From: Methanobrevibacter sp.
Lineage (GTDB): Archaea; Methanobacteriota; Methanobacteria; Methanobacteriales; Methanobacteriaceae
DNA: 43,247 nucleotides
Reading direction: 5' to 3'
Assembly: GCF_030539875.1 (NCBI RefSeq)
Contig: NZ_JAUNXI010000016.1
Coordinates: forward strand, 1-43,247
Of the stretch, positions 8,985 through 17,390 are shown in pieces; positions within the stretch are counted from its first letter, which is position 1, and each line of letters opens with the position of its first letter. The translations under genes were made by a program, and so were the position numbers. The notes under the pieces are model-generated. The model did no database searches, was not told where the DNA came from, and was given only the letters and a program-made list of their open reading frames with translations.

Positions 8985-9680
8985 TTAATCCTCTCTTTTT
9001 CTTGGTTCATAAACCGGAAGGTCACCAGAATATCCTCTTGAGTCCAAAGCATACTGCAATGTTTCGCTTTTATCAAAAGACCTTAAAAATATAATACTTG
9101 AAAGAGCACCTAGCGACTTAAATGAAGACCATAAAGAATGATATCCCAGTCTTGAATTCTGTGCTTTCTGCATAGTATCAATTTCATTTAAAAAAATGAA
9201 TATAACATTATACATTAAGAGTGCAATTTCTATTAAAACTTTGGGAACTTTCAGTGTTCTTAAACAATTTAAAATTTGGGCAATAGGTGTTGTAAGTGCT
9301 AAAAACCCCAAACATGGAAAACATCCCAATACGCGCATAAATGTATAGACTCCATAGTGTAAAGAGTCTGTTGTTACAACAATGCCAAAAAGGCCAGTTT
9401 CATATATAACATCTCCTTTTCCAAAGAAGAATATTAAGAATATACATGTTATAATAAGAAATGCCATTGGAATGGATAAAAATTTTAAATAAGATTTATA
9501 ATTAATTTTAGCAATTCCCAAAATGACAGCAGACATTGTAATAAAAACAATAACATCAAAATATAAATTATCCAATGCCAATGTAGCAATTAACAAACCG
9601 ATTGTTAAAAACAATTTGATATAAGGGTTTGTCTGCGATAACTCATTGTGATGTGCAATATAGTCCATGTCAAATTTCAT
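8985..9680 (-). CDS. cbiQ: Cobalt ECF transporter T component CbiQ
   Basis: This 231-residue membrane protein has about five hydrophobic segments (residues about 25-60, 70-90, 105-130, 145-165, 185-205). It carries the EcfT-family coupling region (ALLMYNVIFIFLNEIDTMQKAQNSR and LDSRGYSGD) that docks on CbiO. It forms the transmembrane coupler of the CbiMNQO importer. The gene lies 26 nt after cbiN and abuts cbiO. Confidence 0.9.
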   Translation of the reverse strand: MKFDMDYIAHHNELSQTNPYIKLFLTIGLLIATLALDNLYFDVIVFITMSAVILGIAKINYKSYLKFLSIPMAFLIITCIFLIFFFGKGDVIYETGLFGIVVTTDSLHYGVYTFMRVLGCFPCLGFLALTTPIAQILNCLRTLKVPKVLIEIALLMYNVIFIFLNEIDTMQKAQNSRLGYHSLWSSFKSLGALSSIIFLRSFDKSETLQYALDSRGYSGDLPVYEPRKRED

Positions 9681-9706
9681 AAAATCACTAAAATTAATAA
9701 ATAAAC

Positions 9707-9991
9707 TTATTCTTTACTTTGACCTCTCCAGTAACCGAATGCATAACCAATAATTATTGCACCTATAGCTGCTTGAAGAGCAAATAATAAACTTTCTATT
9801 TCACCACTAGGAGGTTCCCAGATGGATGAAAACCAAGGCTCGAAACCAGTTTCCTCAATAGCTTCACCGGCAGCACCGTCTGCTCCACCAAAATATCCGT
9901 CATCTTCACCAAGACCATTATACATAATCAGTGGTGCGATAAATAATACTATACAAATAACTGATAAAATAATTAATGTAGATCTATTCAT
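9707..9991 (-). CDS. cbiN: Cobalt ECF transporter auxiliary subunit CbiN
   Basis: The start is set at ATG 9991 (MNRSTLI), preceded at 5-nt spacing by AAGGTGAT; the longer frame to 10012 would run into cbiM. The 94-residue product has two membrane helices (about residues 5-24 and 66-86) joined by an acidic, glycine-rich extracellular loop and a WFSSIWEPPSGEIESLLFALQ segment. That is the CbiN plan; in bacteria CbiN helps load metal into CbiM. The cbiM stop lies 10 nt upstream. Confidence 0.88.
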   Translation of the reverse strand: MNRSTLIILSVICIVLFIAPLIMYNGLGEDDGYFGGADGAAGEAIEETGFEPWFSSIWEPPSGEIESLLFALQAAIGAIIIGYAFGYWRGQSKE

Positions 9992-10001
9992 ATTAATCAC
10001 C

Positions 10002-10667
10002 TTATGCTTCATTAGGAGCTAATGCTCCGAGTTTATCTAATAATTTTGGTTTATAAGCTTTTAATCTATCCCAGATAATTACAGTCAATATACCTTCACC
10101 AATAGCTAAAGGAATTTGAGTTACTGCGAAAATAACTAAGAATTTTACTAATGAGTCTGTGAATGTAGGGGTAGGAAAAGCAAGTGCTAATTGGAATGAA
10201 GTAGCTACATAGGTTAATAAATCTCCTAAAAATGCTGCAAAGAATATTGCAATGGTAGAAGATACATTAGCCTTAGTTAAACTTTTATATACAATCCAAG
10301 CTACAAACGGACCTACAATACCCATTGAGAAGATATTTGCACCAATAGTGGTTAAACCACCGTGAGCAAGTAAAATTGCCTGGAACAATAAAACGACAGT
10401 TGCCAATACTGCAGTTACAGCAGGGCCGAATAAAGCTGCACTTAATCCGTTACCACAAGGGTGAGAACAACTTCCAGTAACAGAAGGTAATTTCAAAGAT
10501 GATAAAACAAACATGAATGCACCGCTTACAGCAATTAAAGCTTTAGATTCAGGTTGATCCTCAATAATTTTCTTAATTTGATAAACACCAAAAGCAACAA
10601 CGATGAATGATATGACAAGCCATACAATACACCATGTTAATGGTAGATATCCTTCCATAATATGCAT
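10002..10667 (-). CDS. cbiM: Cobalt ECF transporter substrate-binding subunit CbiM
   Basis: The 221-residue protein starts MHIMEGYLP. In this family the N-terminal Met-His at the mature N terminus and further His residues coordinate the Co2+ (or Ni2+) ion. About six to seven hydrophobic segments follow, with a conserved [16 protein letters not shown] stretch (about residues 60-75). GGAGG lies 8 nt before the ATG. It is the first gene of cbiMNQO, and the region upstream contains a perfect 9-bp inverted repeat. Confidence 0.94.
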   Translation of the reverse strand: MHIMEGYLPLTWCIVWLVISFIVVAFGVYQIKKIIEDQPESKALIAVSGAFMFVLSSLKLPSVTGSCSHPCGNGLSAALFGPAVTAVLATVVLLFQAILLAHGGLTTIGANIFSMGIVGPFVAWIVYKSLTKANVSSTIAIFFAAFLGDLLTYVATSFQLALAFPTPTFTDSLVKFLVIFAVTQIPLAIGEGILTVIIWDRLKAYKPKLLDKLGALAPNEA

Positions 10668-10978
10668 AAATAATTTCCTCCAATACTACATTTATCAAAA
10701 AGAATTTGATAAAAATACACAATGAAACCAAATTGAAATTAAAATCCATTAAATCTTCATCGACAATGCCCCATATGCAAATTATCATACAATCATTTGG
10801 CTTATCAAACAAAATTGACAAAACAGTCAATAAAAACTTAATTAAAATTAAAATAAATTAAAGTTTCCTTGATAATGATATTATATAGGTTATTATATAT
10901 AAATATTATTAACAATATAGATTACGCAAATTTAAATAAATCTAATAATTTAATTAATAAAAAGATAGAGTAGATAAC
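10668..10978. promoter_or_regulatory. Divergent cbiM/pyrF intergenic region
   Basis: This 311-nt AT-rich spacer separates divergent cbiM and pyrF. A near-symmetric TATA-like element (TTATATATAAA, 10893-10903) could serve either direction; used for cbiM it would give a leader of about 200 nt. A second TATA-like TTTAAATA lies at 10932-10939, about 45 nt before pyrF. I searched by eye for a cobalamin-riboswitch B12 box (GCCACTG core) on either strand and saw none. Half-site TTATCAAA occurs at 10692-10699 and 10802-10809. Confidence 0.45.
10691..10713. repeat. Inverted repeat upstream of cbiM
   Basis: TTTATCAAA, 5-nt spacer, TTTGATAAA: perfect 9-bp arms located 24 nt before the cbiM start, just upstream of its ribosome binding site. 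It could be an operator for a metal-responsive repressor or an RNA hairpin. A further half-site copy lies about 100 bp upstream. Confidence 0.5.
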
Positions 10979-11626
10979 ATGAATATAAAAAATAACTTAA
11001 TTTTAGCACTTGACGTAATGAGTGAAAGTGAAGCTATTGAAATTTGTGATTCTGTTAAAGAATATATTGATACAATAAAAATCGGTTACCCCTTGGCATT
11101 GGCTGAAGGACTTGAAATCATCAACAAATTAAAAGATAAATTTGGCTTTAAAGTAATCTGCGACTTTAAAGTGGCAGATATTGATGCAACAAACTCCAAA
11201 ATATGCGATGAAACATTCAAAGCAGGGGCAGATGCAATAATATGCCATGGTTTTGTAGGATCAGACAGCGTTCAAGCATGCTTAGATATGGCAAATAAAC
11301 ACAAAAAAGAATTATTTTTACTTACCGAAATGTCACATCCCGGAGCAAAAATGTTTCTGCAGAAAAATGCAGATGCAATAGCTCAGATGGGAGTTGATAT
11401 GGGAATTACAAACTATGTTGCACCGGCAACAAGACTTGAGAGATTATCCGATATAAGAAATATCGTTGGAAGCAGATCATACATCATATCCCCCGGTGTT
11501 GGAAAACAGGGAGGAGACGGTAAAAAAACACTTAAATATTCAAATGCAATTATTGTTGGAAGAAGCATCTATGAAAGTGAAAATCCTGAAAGTGCATGTA
11601 AAAATTTAATCGAATCCTTAAAATAA
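10979..11626 (+). CDS. pyrF: Orotidine 5'-phosphate decarboxylase
   Basis: PyrF converts OMP to UMP, the last step of pyrimidine synthesis. The 215-residue barrel begins LILALDVMSESEA, carries the catalytic DFKVADID (Lys and two Asp, the DxKxxD motif) at about residues 60-67, and ends with the phosphate-binding IIVGRSIYESENP. Length and motifs are those of the archaeal enzyme. It is transcribed alone, divergent from cbiM, and only a weak ribosome binding site is visible. Confidence 0.95.
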   Translation: MNIKNNLILALDVMSESEAIEICDSVKEYIDTIKIGYPLALAEGLEIINKLKDKFGFKVICDFKVADIDATNSKICDETFKAGADAIICHGFVGSDSVQACLDMANKHKKELFLLTEMSHPGAKMFLQKNADAIAQMGVDMGITNYVAPATRLERLSDIRNIVGSRSYIISPGVGKQGGDGKKTLKYSNAIIVGRSIYESENPESACKNLIESLK

Positions 11627-11708
11627 TACTAAAGTATTTTAATCAGAATGAATAAATTCAAGTTATGTTTAAAAATCTTTAAACAATAATTTGAATGGAG
11701 GAAATAAT

Positions 11709-11957
11709 ATGGTAAGTGAAGTTACAAAATTAATAGTGGAAACAATTTTAGGATTAATCACTACCGCATTTGCATTTGTTGCTGGTTTAGCATGGAACGA
11801 TGCAATTCAAAAACTTATTGAAACTGTTATCGGAACCGGAGATGCGCTTCCCAGTTTATTCATTTATGCAATTACCGTAACTGTTCTTGCAGTTGTCGTT
11901 ACCGTACTTATTGCAAGAGTTGCTGCTAAAATGGACGTAGAACTTGAAAATAAATAA
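11709..11957 (+). CDS. Small two-helix membrane protein (DUF5654-like)
   Basis: ATG 11709 is preceded by GGAGG at good spacing; an in-frame TTG at 11691 lies before that site and is rejected. The 82-residue product has two hydrophobic helices (about residues 10-28 and 50-70) with a polar AWNDAIQKLIETVIGTGD linker. This resembles DUF5654, a family of unknown function found in archaea. It is followed immediately by a strong hairpin terminator. Confidence 0.7.
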   Translation: MVSEVTKLIVETILGLITTAFAFVAGLAWNDAIQKLIETVIGTGDALPSLFIYAITVTVLAVVVTVLIARVAAKMDVELENK

Positions 11958-11963
11958 ATTAAA

Positions 11964-11988
11964 AAAAAAAGAATTTCATTCTTTTTTT
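11964..11988. terminator. Hairpin terminator between convergent genes
   Basis: A perfect 11-bp inverted repeat (AAAAAAAGAAT, 3-nt loop, ATTCTTTTTTT) lies between the plus-strand membrane protein (ends 11957) and the minus-strand membrane protein (ends 11994). Both strands present a T-run, so it can end both transcripts. Confidence 0.7.
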
Positions 11989-11993
11989 GATTT

Positions 11994-12521
11994 TTAGCCT
12001 AACTTTTCAAAAGTAACACCTGCAATTTCATAAGCCATCTCAAAGAATATGAAACATAAAAATATCCACACATCAAAAATGCCGCATAAAGCCAAAAGCA
12101 AAATTACAACCTTCATTACAAACCTGTATTCAAAAAACAAATTTAAAAACCTGTTATCAGTAATTTTTGATATTAACTCATGACCCACTTCATCACAAAA
12201 TGCCGAGAGAATGCAGACCAATAAAATTACAGTATTCAACTCAGGGATTCCTACAACAAGACATATTACCATAAATAAGGCCAATGTTATAATATGGTGA
12301 ATCCCATCTACTTTTAGAGCTATTAAATTACCAATTAAAATAGCTATGAAAATGTATGCTGCCTGATTAGAGTAGACTGTAGCACATGCTGATGCTATTG
12401 CACATAAAACTCCAAATAAACTAGCAAATTTTAAATCCTGCTTATCATCGAATAAATCATCTGAAAGTTTCATGAAAAATCCGGATAGTAAAAATAAAAT
12501 TGCCAAGATAATGTAACTCAT
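11994..12521 (-). CDS. Integral membrane protein of unknown function
   Basis: I do not recognise this 175-residue protein. It has about five or six hydrophobic segments (residues 2-17, 34-50, 55-70, 77-108, 132-165). A polar segment lies near residue 110 (FCDEVGHELISKITDNRF) containing conserved-looking Asp, Glu and His that could be catalytic or metal-binding. It starts 7 nt after the deoxyhypusine synthase gene, so it is probably the third gene of the regulator-dys operon. Polyprenyl or lipid chemistry is a guess only. Confidence 0.75.
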   Translation of the reverse strand: MSYIILAILFLLSGFFMKLSDDLFDDKQDLKFASLFGVLCAIASACATVYSNQAAYIFIAILIGNLIALKVDGIHHIITLALFMVICLVVGIPELNTVILLVCILSAFCDEVGHELISKITDNRFLNLFFEYRFVMKVVILLLALCGIFDVWIFLCFIFFEMAYEIAGVTFEKLG

Positions 12522-12528
12522 TTAATCA

Positions 12529-13446
12529 CTATTCAAGTTTATCCAATGCAGCTGCATAAATTAAAGGGAAAATAACTGTAACATCCCCAACCACACTGGC
12601 CAATTTAGATCCGCATCTTGCCTTTGCCCATGATTTTGCTTCTTCTAAGGGAGCTCCACCTAAACTACCTGCTTCAGGCCTATCCATTGTAATTTGGATA
12701 GCGGAATCAAGACCGCCTTTAATAACATTAGAAGCCAAAGTATAATGTTTTGTAAGGCCCCCTCCTAAAAGGATTGCACCTACTTTTGGAGATTCAAATA
12801 CAATGTCTGAGAGATATGGCATATCACCGGCAGCGCTTATTGTAAAGTCATGGTCCTGTGAAAAAATCCAGAGCTGCAAGCCCATCATTGAATCAATTAA
12901 CCCCGGTGCAAAAATCGGGACGTTATTCCTTGCAGCACTGGCTACAAAGGAGTTTTCATCTTCAACCAGAAGGCCTATTTCATACAACAATTCCTGAATT
13001 GAGATAACATTTCTTTTAGAGGATATTTTCTCAAATATTTTCAGTATTTCACTTTCAAAAATAGTGAAATCATCAGAACCAACATTAATATCTGCAATAC
13101 GACCTATTCCTTCTTCATTGAGCTCTTCATCATCTTTTCCTTCATGACGATAGTGTGATCCTCCAAAAGCTTCAACAAGATCATGTGTTATATTGGCTCC
13201 GCTTGCAACTATTAAATCGACATGTCCCTCTTTAATCATTTTAGTTACAATATTTCTCATGCCTCCAGGTATTAAAGGACCTCCGAGACTCATAAATACG
13301 CTCATATCATTATCCTGAATCATATCAACTAAAATATTGGATGCACGGGCAACCTTGCCTGCTCCTAAAACACCTGATTCATCAAATTCATCTATTAAAT
13401 CTGATATTTTCATACTACTTTCTACATCAATTTGGTTAACTTTCAT
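12529..13446 (-). CDS. dys: Deoxyhypusine synthase
   Basis: The enzyme transfers the aminobutyl group of spermidine to a lysine of aIF5A using NAD, the first step of hypusine (or deoxyhypusine) formation. The 305-residue length is normal. The catalytic lysine is Lys233 in GGGLTKHYTLASN. The NAD-binding SLGGPLIPGGMRNI and ASGANITHD stretches are present, and the C-terminal EEAKSWAKA matches the family. It lies between an HTH-CBS regulator gene (15 nt upstream) and a membrane protein gene (7 nt downstream), which suggests one operon. Confidence 0.95.
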   Translation of the reverse strand: MKVNQIDVESSMKISDLIDEFDESGVLGAGKVARASNILVDMIQDNDMSVFMSLGGPLIPGGMRNIVTKMIKEGHVDLIVASGANITHDLVEAFGGSHYRHEGKDDEELNEEGIGRIADINVGSDDFTIFESEILKIFEKISSKRNVISIQELLYEIGLLVEDENSFVASAARNNVPIFAPGLIDSMMGLQLWIFSQDHDFTISAAGDMPYLSDIVFESPKVGAILLGGGLTKHYTLASNVIKGGLDSAIQITMDRPEAGSLGGAPLEEAKSWAKARCGSKLASVVGDVTVIFPLIYAAALDKLE

Positions 13447-13461
13447 TAAATCACTTAAAAA

Positions 13462-14364
13462 TTAATTAGTAATTATTGGAAACTGGTCTAAACAGGAAAT
13501 TGTATTAATTAAATCGGTTCTTGTAACAATACCTAATAAAACGTGGTTGTTATCTGCCACTATTAATCTGGAAATGGACTTTTTAAGCATGACTTCAATG
13601 GCATTGGCTATTTTTAAATCTTCATTGACTATTACAACATTTGTTGACATCAGCTCACTAACAGTTAAATTCTCCCTGTCCTCAGCAATTGCGCGGACAA
13701 GGTCGGATAATGTGAATACACCGACAACTTTTCCATCCTTCATTACAGGAGCACCGTCAATATCATTGTCAACTAACTTTTTGGCAGCTTCCTTAACAGA
13801 AGAATCCATTTTAAAAGATATTACATCACGACTTGCAATTTCACCGACAGTCTGTTTAGGAATGCATCTGATAGTTTTTGTATCAAGCAATAGAATATTA
13901 TCCATATCATCACGGCCTACAATCGTTCCGAGAATCCCCAGGTTATTTACAGGTGTGGGGCCAATACTTATTGTATCACCTAATGCTATGTCCTTAATAC
14001 TTCCTAAAACTTTTATGGCTGCTTCGCATTCACTAGGTTGCGGAACACTGGTAAATTCGATTTTAGCAACGGAAATGTCCTTAAGTTTTTTTCCATTTTT
14101 ATAAATTGGCACTTTAAAATCTTTATCTGAAACAGTAATATTTAACGAATGGTAAGCTTCAATCGTTGGCTTATACCCTCCTCTAGGACCAGGAACTCCT
14201 TTAACTAAACCTAAACTTCTTAAAGATTGCATCTGGTTACGGATTGTTCCGGGATTTCTTCCCATAACCTCAGCAATGTCTTCACCCTTAATAGATTTAG
14301 CATTAGATGATTGGTATAAATTAATAAGAGTTTGTAAAATTTCCTTTTGAACAGATGTTAACAT
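13462..14364 (-). CDS. Winged-helix transcription regulator with paired CBS domains
   Basis: The 300-residue protein has an N-terminal winged helix (about residues 1-65; IKGEDIAEVMGRNPGTIRNQ, then GLVKGVPGPRGGY as the wing). A middle beta-rich domain follows (about 75-175), then two CBS motifs (about 178-232, GAPVMKDGKVVGVFTLSDL; and 238-296, SRLIVADNNHVLLGIVTRTD). CBS pairs usually bind adenine nucleotides or S-adenosylmethionine, so it probably senses nucleotide or energy state and controls DNA binding. It is the first gene of the operon with deoxyhypusine synthase and may autoregulate it. Confidence 0.88.
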   Translation of the reverse strand: MLTSVQKEILQTLINLYQSSNAKSIKGEDIAEVMGRNPGTIRNQMQSLRSLGLVKGVPGPRGGYKPTIEAYHSLNITVSDKDFKVPIYKNGKKLKDISVAKIEFTSVPQPSECEAAIKVLGSIKDIALGDTISIGPTPVNNLGILGTIVGRDDMDNILLLDTKTIRCIPKQTVGEIASRDVISFKMDSSVKEAAKKLVDNDIDGAPVMKDGKVVGVFTLSDLVRAIAEDRENLTVSELMSTNVVIVNEDLKIANAIEVMLKKSISRLIVADNNHVLLGIVTRTDLINTISCLDQFPIITN

Positions 14365-14714
14365 GTTTAATCCACATCCAATATTATTAATATATAATCT
14401 ATTGTAACAAATGGTTTATAATATTAATGATTTATAATGACGGTTTTTATAAATCATTTAAAAACAATTAAAAAATGAAAAGGAAGTATTAATGATATCC
14501 TTTGCACTTCTCAAAGAGTATGTCGGAGGACATGCATATGTTTAATTCCACTATATCATCAATAAACCCTTTAAAAAAAAGAATTTCAATGAAATAAAAT
14601 CCTAATTAAAGTAGATATTACTTTTACGTGATAGAAAATTGAGCATATGACTTGATAAAATGCAACTCAGAAGAATTAGATATTAATGAATTGCACTATA
14701 ATGAAAAATAGAAG
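14365..14714. other. Intergenic region with coding-like fragments
   Basis: This 350-nt spacer lies between the radical SAM gene end and the HTH-CBS gene start, both on the minus strand. It should hold the promoter of the HTH-CBS operon. Fragments read like coding DNA but have no intact gene: a 17-codon plus-strand ORF (14492-14545); a minus-strand stretch at 14511-14555 reading SGIKHMHVLRHTL, which resembles the H-x-L-R-H-T box of tyrosine recombinases; and an open plus-strand tail ending at 14711 (EELDINELHYNEK). All are short and may be remnants or chance. Confidence 0.3.
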
Positions 14715-15851
14715 CTACGGTTTCATAGCCAAATCCATTATACTGAATGCATCACCTTCTTTTCTTGGTGCTTTGCCACCTAAACCGAATGCAGAACTGG
14801 CAAATTCCTTGTTCATTCTTTTTGAAACTTCACCAAAAATTATTTTGTATGCACTGCATTGAGGATCAACTGCCTGAGGTGTTTGGTATGCTACAATTGC
14901 ATTGTAAGGACATCCTCCTTCACAATATTTAACGTACCTGCATTTTTTACAGTTCTCATCAACATAATCTCTGAATTCCTGAAGTTTTGCCCATGCATCT
15001 GAAGTTTTCAAATCATCGAAACTCGGACTGTCAACCACATTGCCTAAAACATAGTCTTCCATTCCAACAAACCGGTAGCAGGGATAAATTGAACCATCAA
15101 ATCCAACAGCCAGTGTTGTTCCTATGCAGTCTGCAAATGTACAGAGAGTTCCTCTTCTTCTAAGTGCACTCTTACAGATATGGTCCAGATCCATTATTGA
15201 AAACTTATCTAAATCGTAAAGGTATTTATCCAGCCAGTCAACTAGGAGTTTTCCATGTTCTTCCTGGTCAAGTGCCCAAGGATCGGCATTATCCCCCCGC
15301 AGAGATGGAAGGGCTGCGTGAATCTTCAAATTCATTTTTTCATTTTTAAAGAAATCATATAATTCATCTGAGAAATCTTTGGAGTAATCAGTTACTGTCA
15401 AAACAAAGTTAATTATCAATCCTTTGCTTTTAGCAAGTTCATATTTAGACATGGTTTTATCAAAATAACCTTCCCCTCTTTGATAATCATTAATATCTTT
15501 AGGCCCGTCAATACTTGTGCTTACAACAACACCATATTCAACGAATAAGTCTATGAGCTCTTCTGTTAAAAGCCAAATATTGCTTTGAAGGGAAAATCCA
15601 TCTAAATTAGGTAGCCCTGACAGTTTTTCCAAAGCTGTTTTGTAGAAATCATAACCTGCAAGAAGAGGTTCACCGCCATGAAATGTGAAATGAACTTTAT
15701 CGTCTCTAAAATCCCCTAACCAGGTTATAATCTGGTCTATAACTTCAATATCCATCATTTCTTTTGTGTTTTCAGAACCCCAACAATATTTGCATCTTGA
15801 TGGACAATTAAGTGTTGGTATAATCATTACATGAAATGTCATATTAACCAT
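14715..15851 (-). CDS. Radical SAM/SPASM enzyme, putative peptide-modifying
   Basis: The 378-residue enzyme has the radical SAM cluster motif CPSRCKYC (Cys16, 20, 23), then the SAM-contacting FHGGEPLLAG and TSIDGP. A C-terminal SPASM region carries CTFADC, a GFDGSIYPCYRF segment, and CKKCRYVKYCEGGCPYN, ligands for auxiliary [4Fe-4S] clusters. This plan is shared by sulfatase maturases and RiPP-modifying enzymes. From memory it fits the methanogen family TIGR04083. The gene overlaps the upstream small four-cysteine protein by 8 nt, and that protein is the obvious candidate substrate. A second in-frame ATG at 15842, just past the overlap, is an alternative start. No sulfatase gene is nearby. 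Confidence 0.88.
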   Translation of the reverse strand: MVNMTFHVMIIPTLNCPSRCKYCWGSENTKEMMDIEVIDQIITWLGDFRDDKVHFTFHGGEPLLAGYDFYKTALEKLSGLPNLDGFSLQSNIWLLTEELIDLFVEYGVVVSTSIDGPKDINDYQRGEGYFDKTMSKYELAKSKGLIINFVLTVTDYSKDFSDELYDFFKNEKMNLKIHAALPSLRGDNADPWALDQEEHGKLLVDWLDKYLYDLDKFSIMDLDHICKSALRRRGTLCTFADCIGTTLAVGFDGSIYPCYRFVGMEDYVLGNVVDSPSFDDLKTSDAWAKLQEFRDYVDENCKKCRYVKYCEGGCPYNAIVAYQTPQAVDPQCSAYKIIFGEVSKRMNKEFASSAFGLGGKAPRKEGDAFSIMDLAMKP

Positions 15852-16053
15852 AAATCTTATTTAATTCATTTAACAATTTTTTCTTCTCATCTTCATCAAT
15901 ATTGTCGTTTACAAAGAAGATATAACCGCATTCCTCGCATTTCACAGTGTTCATTTCTGCATGAGCCCTATGATTGTCTAGCATTTTCCTGTGAGCTATT
16001 TTATCTTTTGAACCGCATTTCGGACATGGAGCTAAAAGTTCTTCAAGTTTCAT
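15844..16053 (-). CDS. Small four-cysteine protein, candidate substrate of the radical SAM enzyme
   Basis: The protein is 69 residues with CPKCG (Cys10, Cys13) and CEECG (Cys39, Cys42), a His-rich middle (HRKMLDNHRAHAE) and an acidic-then-basic tail ending NKIYG. By itself this is a one-zinc-ribbon protein. Its coupling to the SPASM gene makes it a likely peptide substrate; I recall a Cys-rich methanogen peptide family (TIGR04165) paired with such enzymes. AAGGTGA precedes the ATG at 16053. There is no leader-like N terminus, and the alternative is an ordinary zinc-ribbon adaptor protein. Confidence 0.8.
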   Translation of the reverse strand: MKLEELLAPCPKCGSKDKIAHRKMLDNHRAHAEMNTVKCEECGYIFFVNDNIDEDEKKKLLNELNKIYG

Positions 16054-16139
16054 TTTTTCACCTTACTATTTAATTTATTTAAAAGAATATATAATGATTA
16101 TAGTTTATAAAAAGTTTAAAATTATTAAAACACATGACA

Positions 16140-17360
16140 TTAGTTTAAAAGCCTTATTATGAATTTGTAAATCGGAAAGCCGATGTGTTTTGCAAATGAT
16201 AATGTGTATTTAAAGCCAGGAAATTCAAATTCTTTTTTAACCTTTTCCAATTCCTCAACAATGTTTAATTTTTGAGGGCATTTCCTTAAGCATTTACCGC
16301 ATCCGTTACATTTACCAGCATTACCTACACTGCCCATTATTCCCCCAACATACTGATAATAATCCATAAGAGACTGGCTTACAATGCCTTTTTTGTTGAA
16401 TAAAAATTTCTCATTGTATATTTTCATGCATTCTGGAATATTCACTCCCTGAGGACATGGCATGCAGTAGCCGCAGGTGGAGCAGTTAATCTTTAGAGAA
16501 TTTCTGATTACCCTTTTAACAAGCTCAACAGTTTGCAAATCCTCAAAAGTCATTGACATTGGAGAAGTTCTATCAGCAATAGCCAAATTTTCATCAATCT
16601 GTTCTAAGCTGTTCATACCGGACAATACGCAGGAAACATTGCGGTTATTTAAAACCCATTCCAATGCCCATTCCGCATTGCTTTTATTTGGATTGGCTTT
16701 TCTGAAAACATCTTCAGCTTCTTTAGGCATGTTTCCTGCAAGAATTCCGCCCTTTAACGGTTCCATAACAAGAATACCCAGACCTTTTGATGCGGCATAT
16801 TCTATTCCCTCAACGCTTGCCTGAACATTTTCATCAAAGTAATTATACTGAACCATTACCATCTCCCAGTCATAGCAATCCACAATAGAGGAAAATTCTT
16901 CCTTAGGACCGTGATAGGAAAATCCGATGTGTCTGATTTTTCCGTCTGATTTTGCCTTTTCTATAAATTTAATCAAATCGCGCTTTAGCAAACGATTCAT
17001 ATTTTTTAAATCCACTGCATGGATTAGATAATAATCGACACAGCCAATATTAAGCCTTTTTAATTGCTCATCCAAGATTTTTTCCATGTCCTCATATTTT
17101 CTAACATTGATTGCAGGCAGTTTAGTGCAAATCTTTACCTTGGATTTCAACTCATCAGTTAGAATCTCACCTAAAAATGTTTCACTATCACCATACAAAT
17201 ATGCAGTGTCAATAAAATTGACCCCGTTTTCAATTGCATGGAAAATGAGTTTTTTGGCATTTTTTCTATCAATCTTGCCGTTTTTTTGAGGCAATCTCAT
17301 AGCGCCAAATCCGAGAGCTGAAATCTCATCTCCCGTTTTATTAACCAATCTGTATTGCAT
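16140..17360 (-). CDS. Aldo/keto reductase with C-terminal ferredoxin domain
   Basis: The 406-residue protein has an N-terminal aldo/keto reductase barrel (residues 1-270; GFGAMRLP start, catalytic Asp/Tyr in FIDTAYLYGDSE, YYLIHAVD, GFSYHG, GILVMEPLKGG). A C-terminal part with CSTCGYCMPCPQGVNIPEC and CNGCGKCLRKCPQKLNI can bind two [4Fe-4S] clusters. This fusion is common in anaerobes and methanogens; the substrate is unknown and electrons may come from ferredoxin instead of NADPH. It is followed by the small-peptide/radical SAM pair on the same strand after 86 nt, but a separate ribosome binding site argues only for loose linkage. Confidence 0.9.
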   Translation of the reverse strand: MQYRLVNKTGDEISALGFGAMRLPQKNGKIDRKNAKKLIFHAIENGVNFIDTAYLYGDSETFLGEILTDELKSKVKICTKLPAINVRKYEDMEKILDEQLKRLNIGCVDYYLIHAVDLKNMNRLLKRDLIKFIEKAKSDGKIRHIGFSYHGPKEEFSSIVDCYDWEMVMVQYNYFDENVQASVEGIEYAASKGLGILVMEPLKGGILAGNMPKEAEDVFRKANPNKSNAEWALEWVLNNRNVSCVLSGMNSLEQIDENLAIADRTSPMSMTFEDLQTVELVKRVIRNSLKINCSTCGYCMPCPQGVNIPECMKIYNEKFLFNKKGIVSQSLMDYYQYVGGIMGSVGNAGKCNGCGKCLRKCPQKLNIVEELEKVKKEFEFPGFKYTLSFAKHIGFPIYKFIIRLLN

Positions 17361-17390
17361 AGATAATCTTTAAAAATAAGTTTGGAGCAA

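Noticed and set aside
10668-10978. Cobalamin riboswitch upstream of cbiM
   Set aside because: No GCCACTG-type B12 box or the usual stems were seen on the minus strand.
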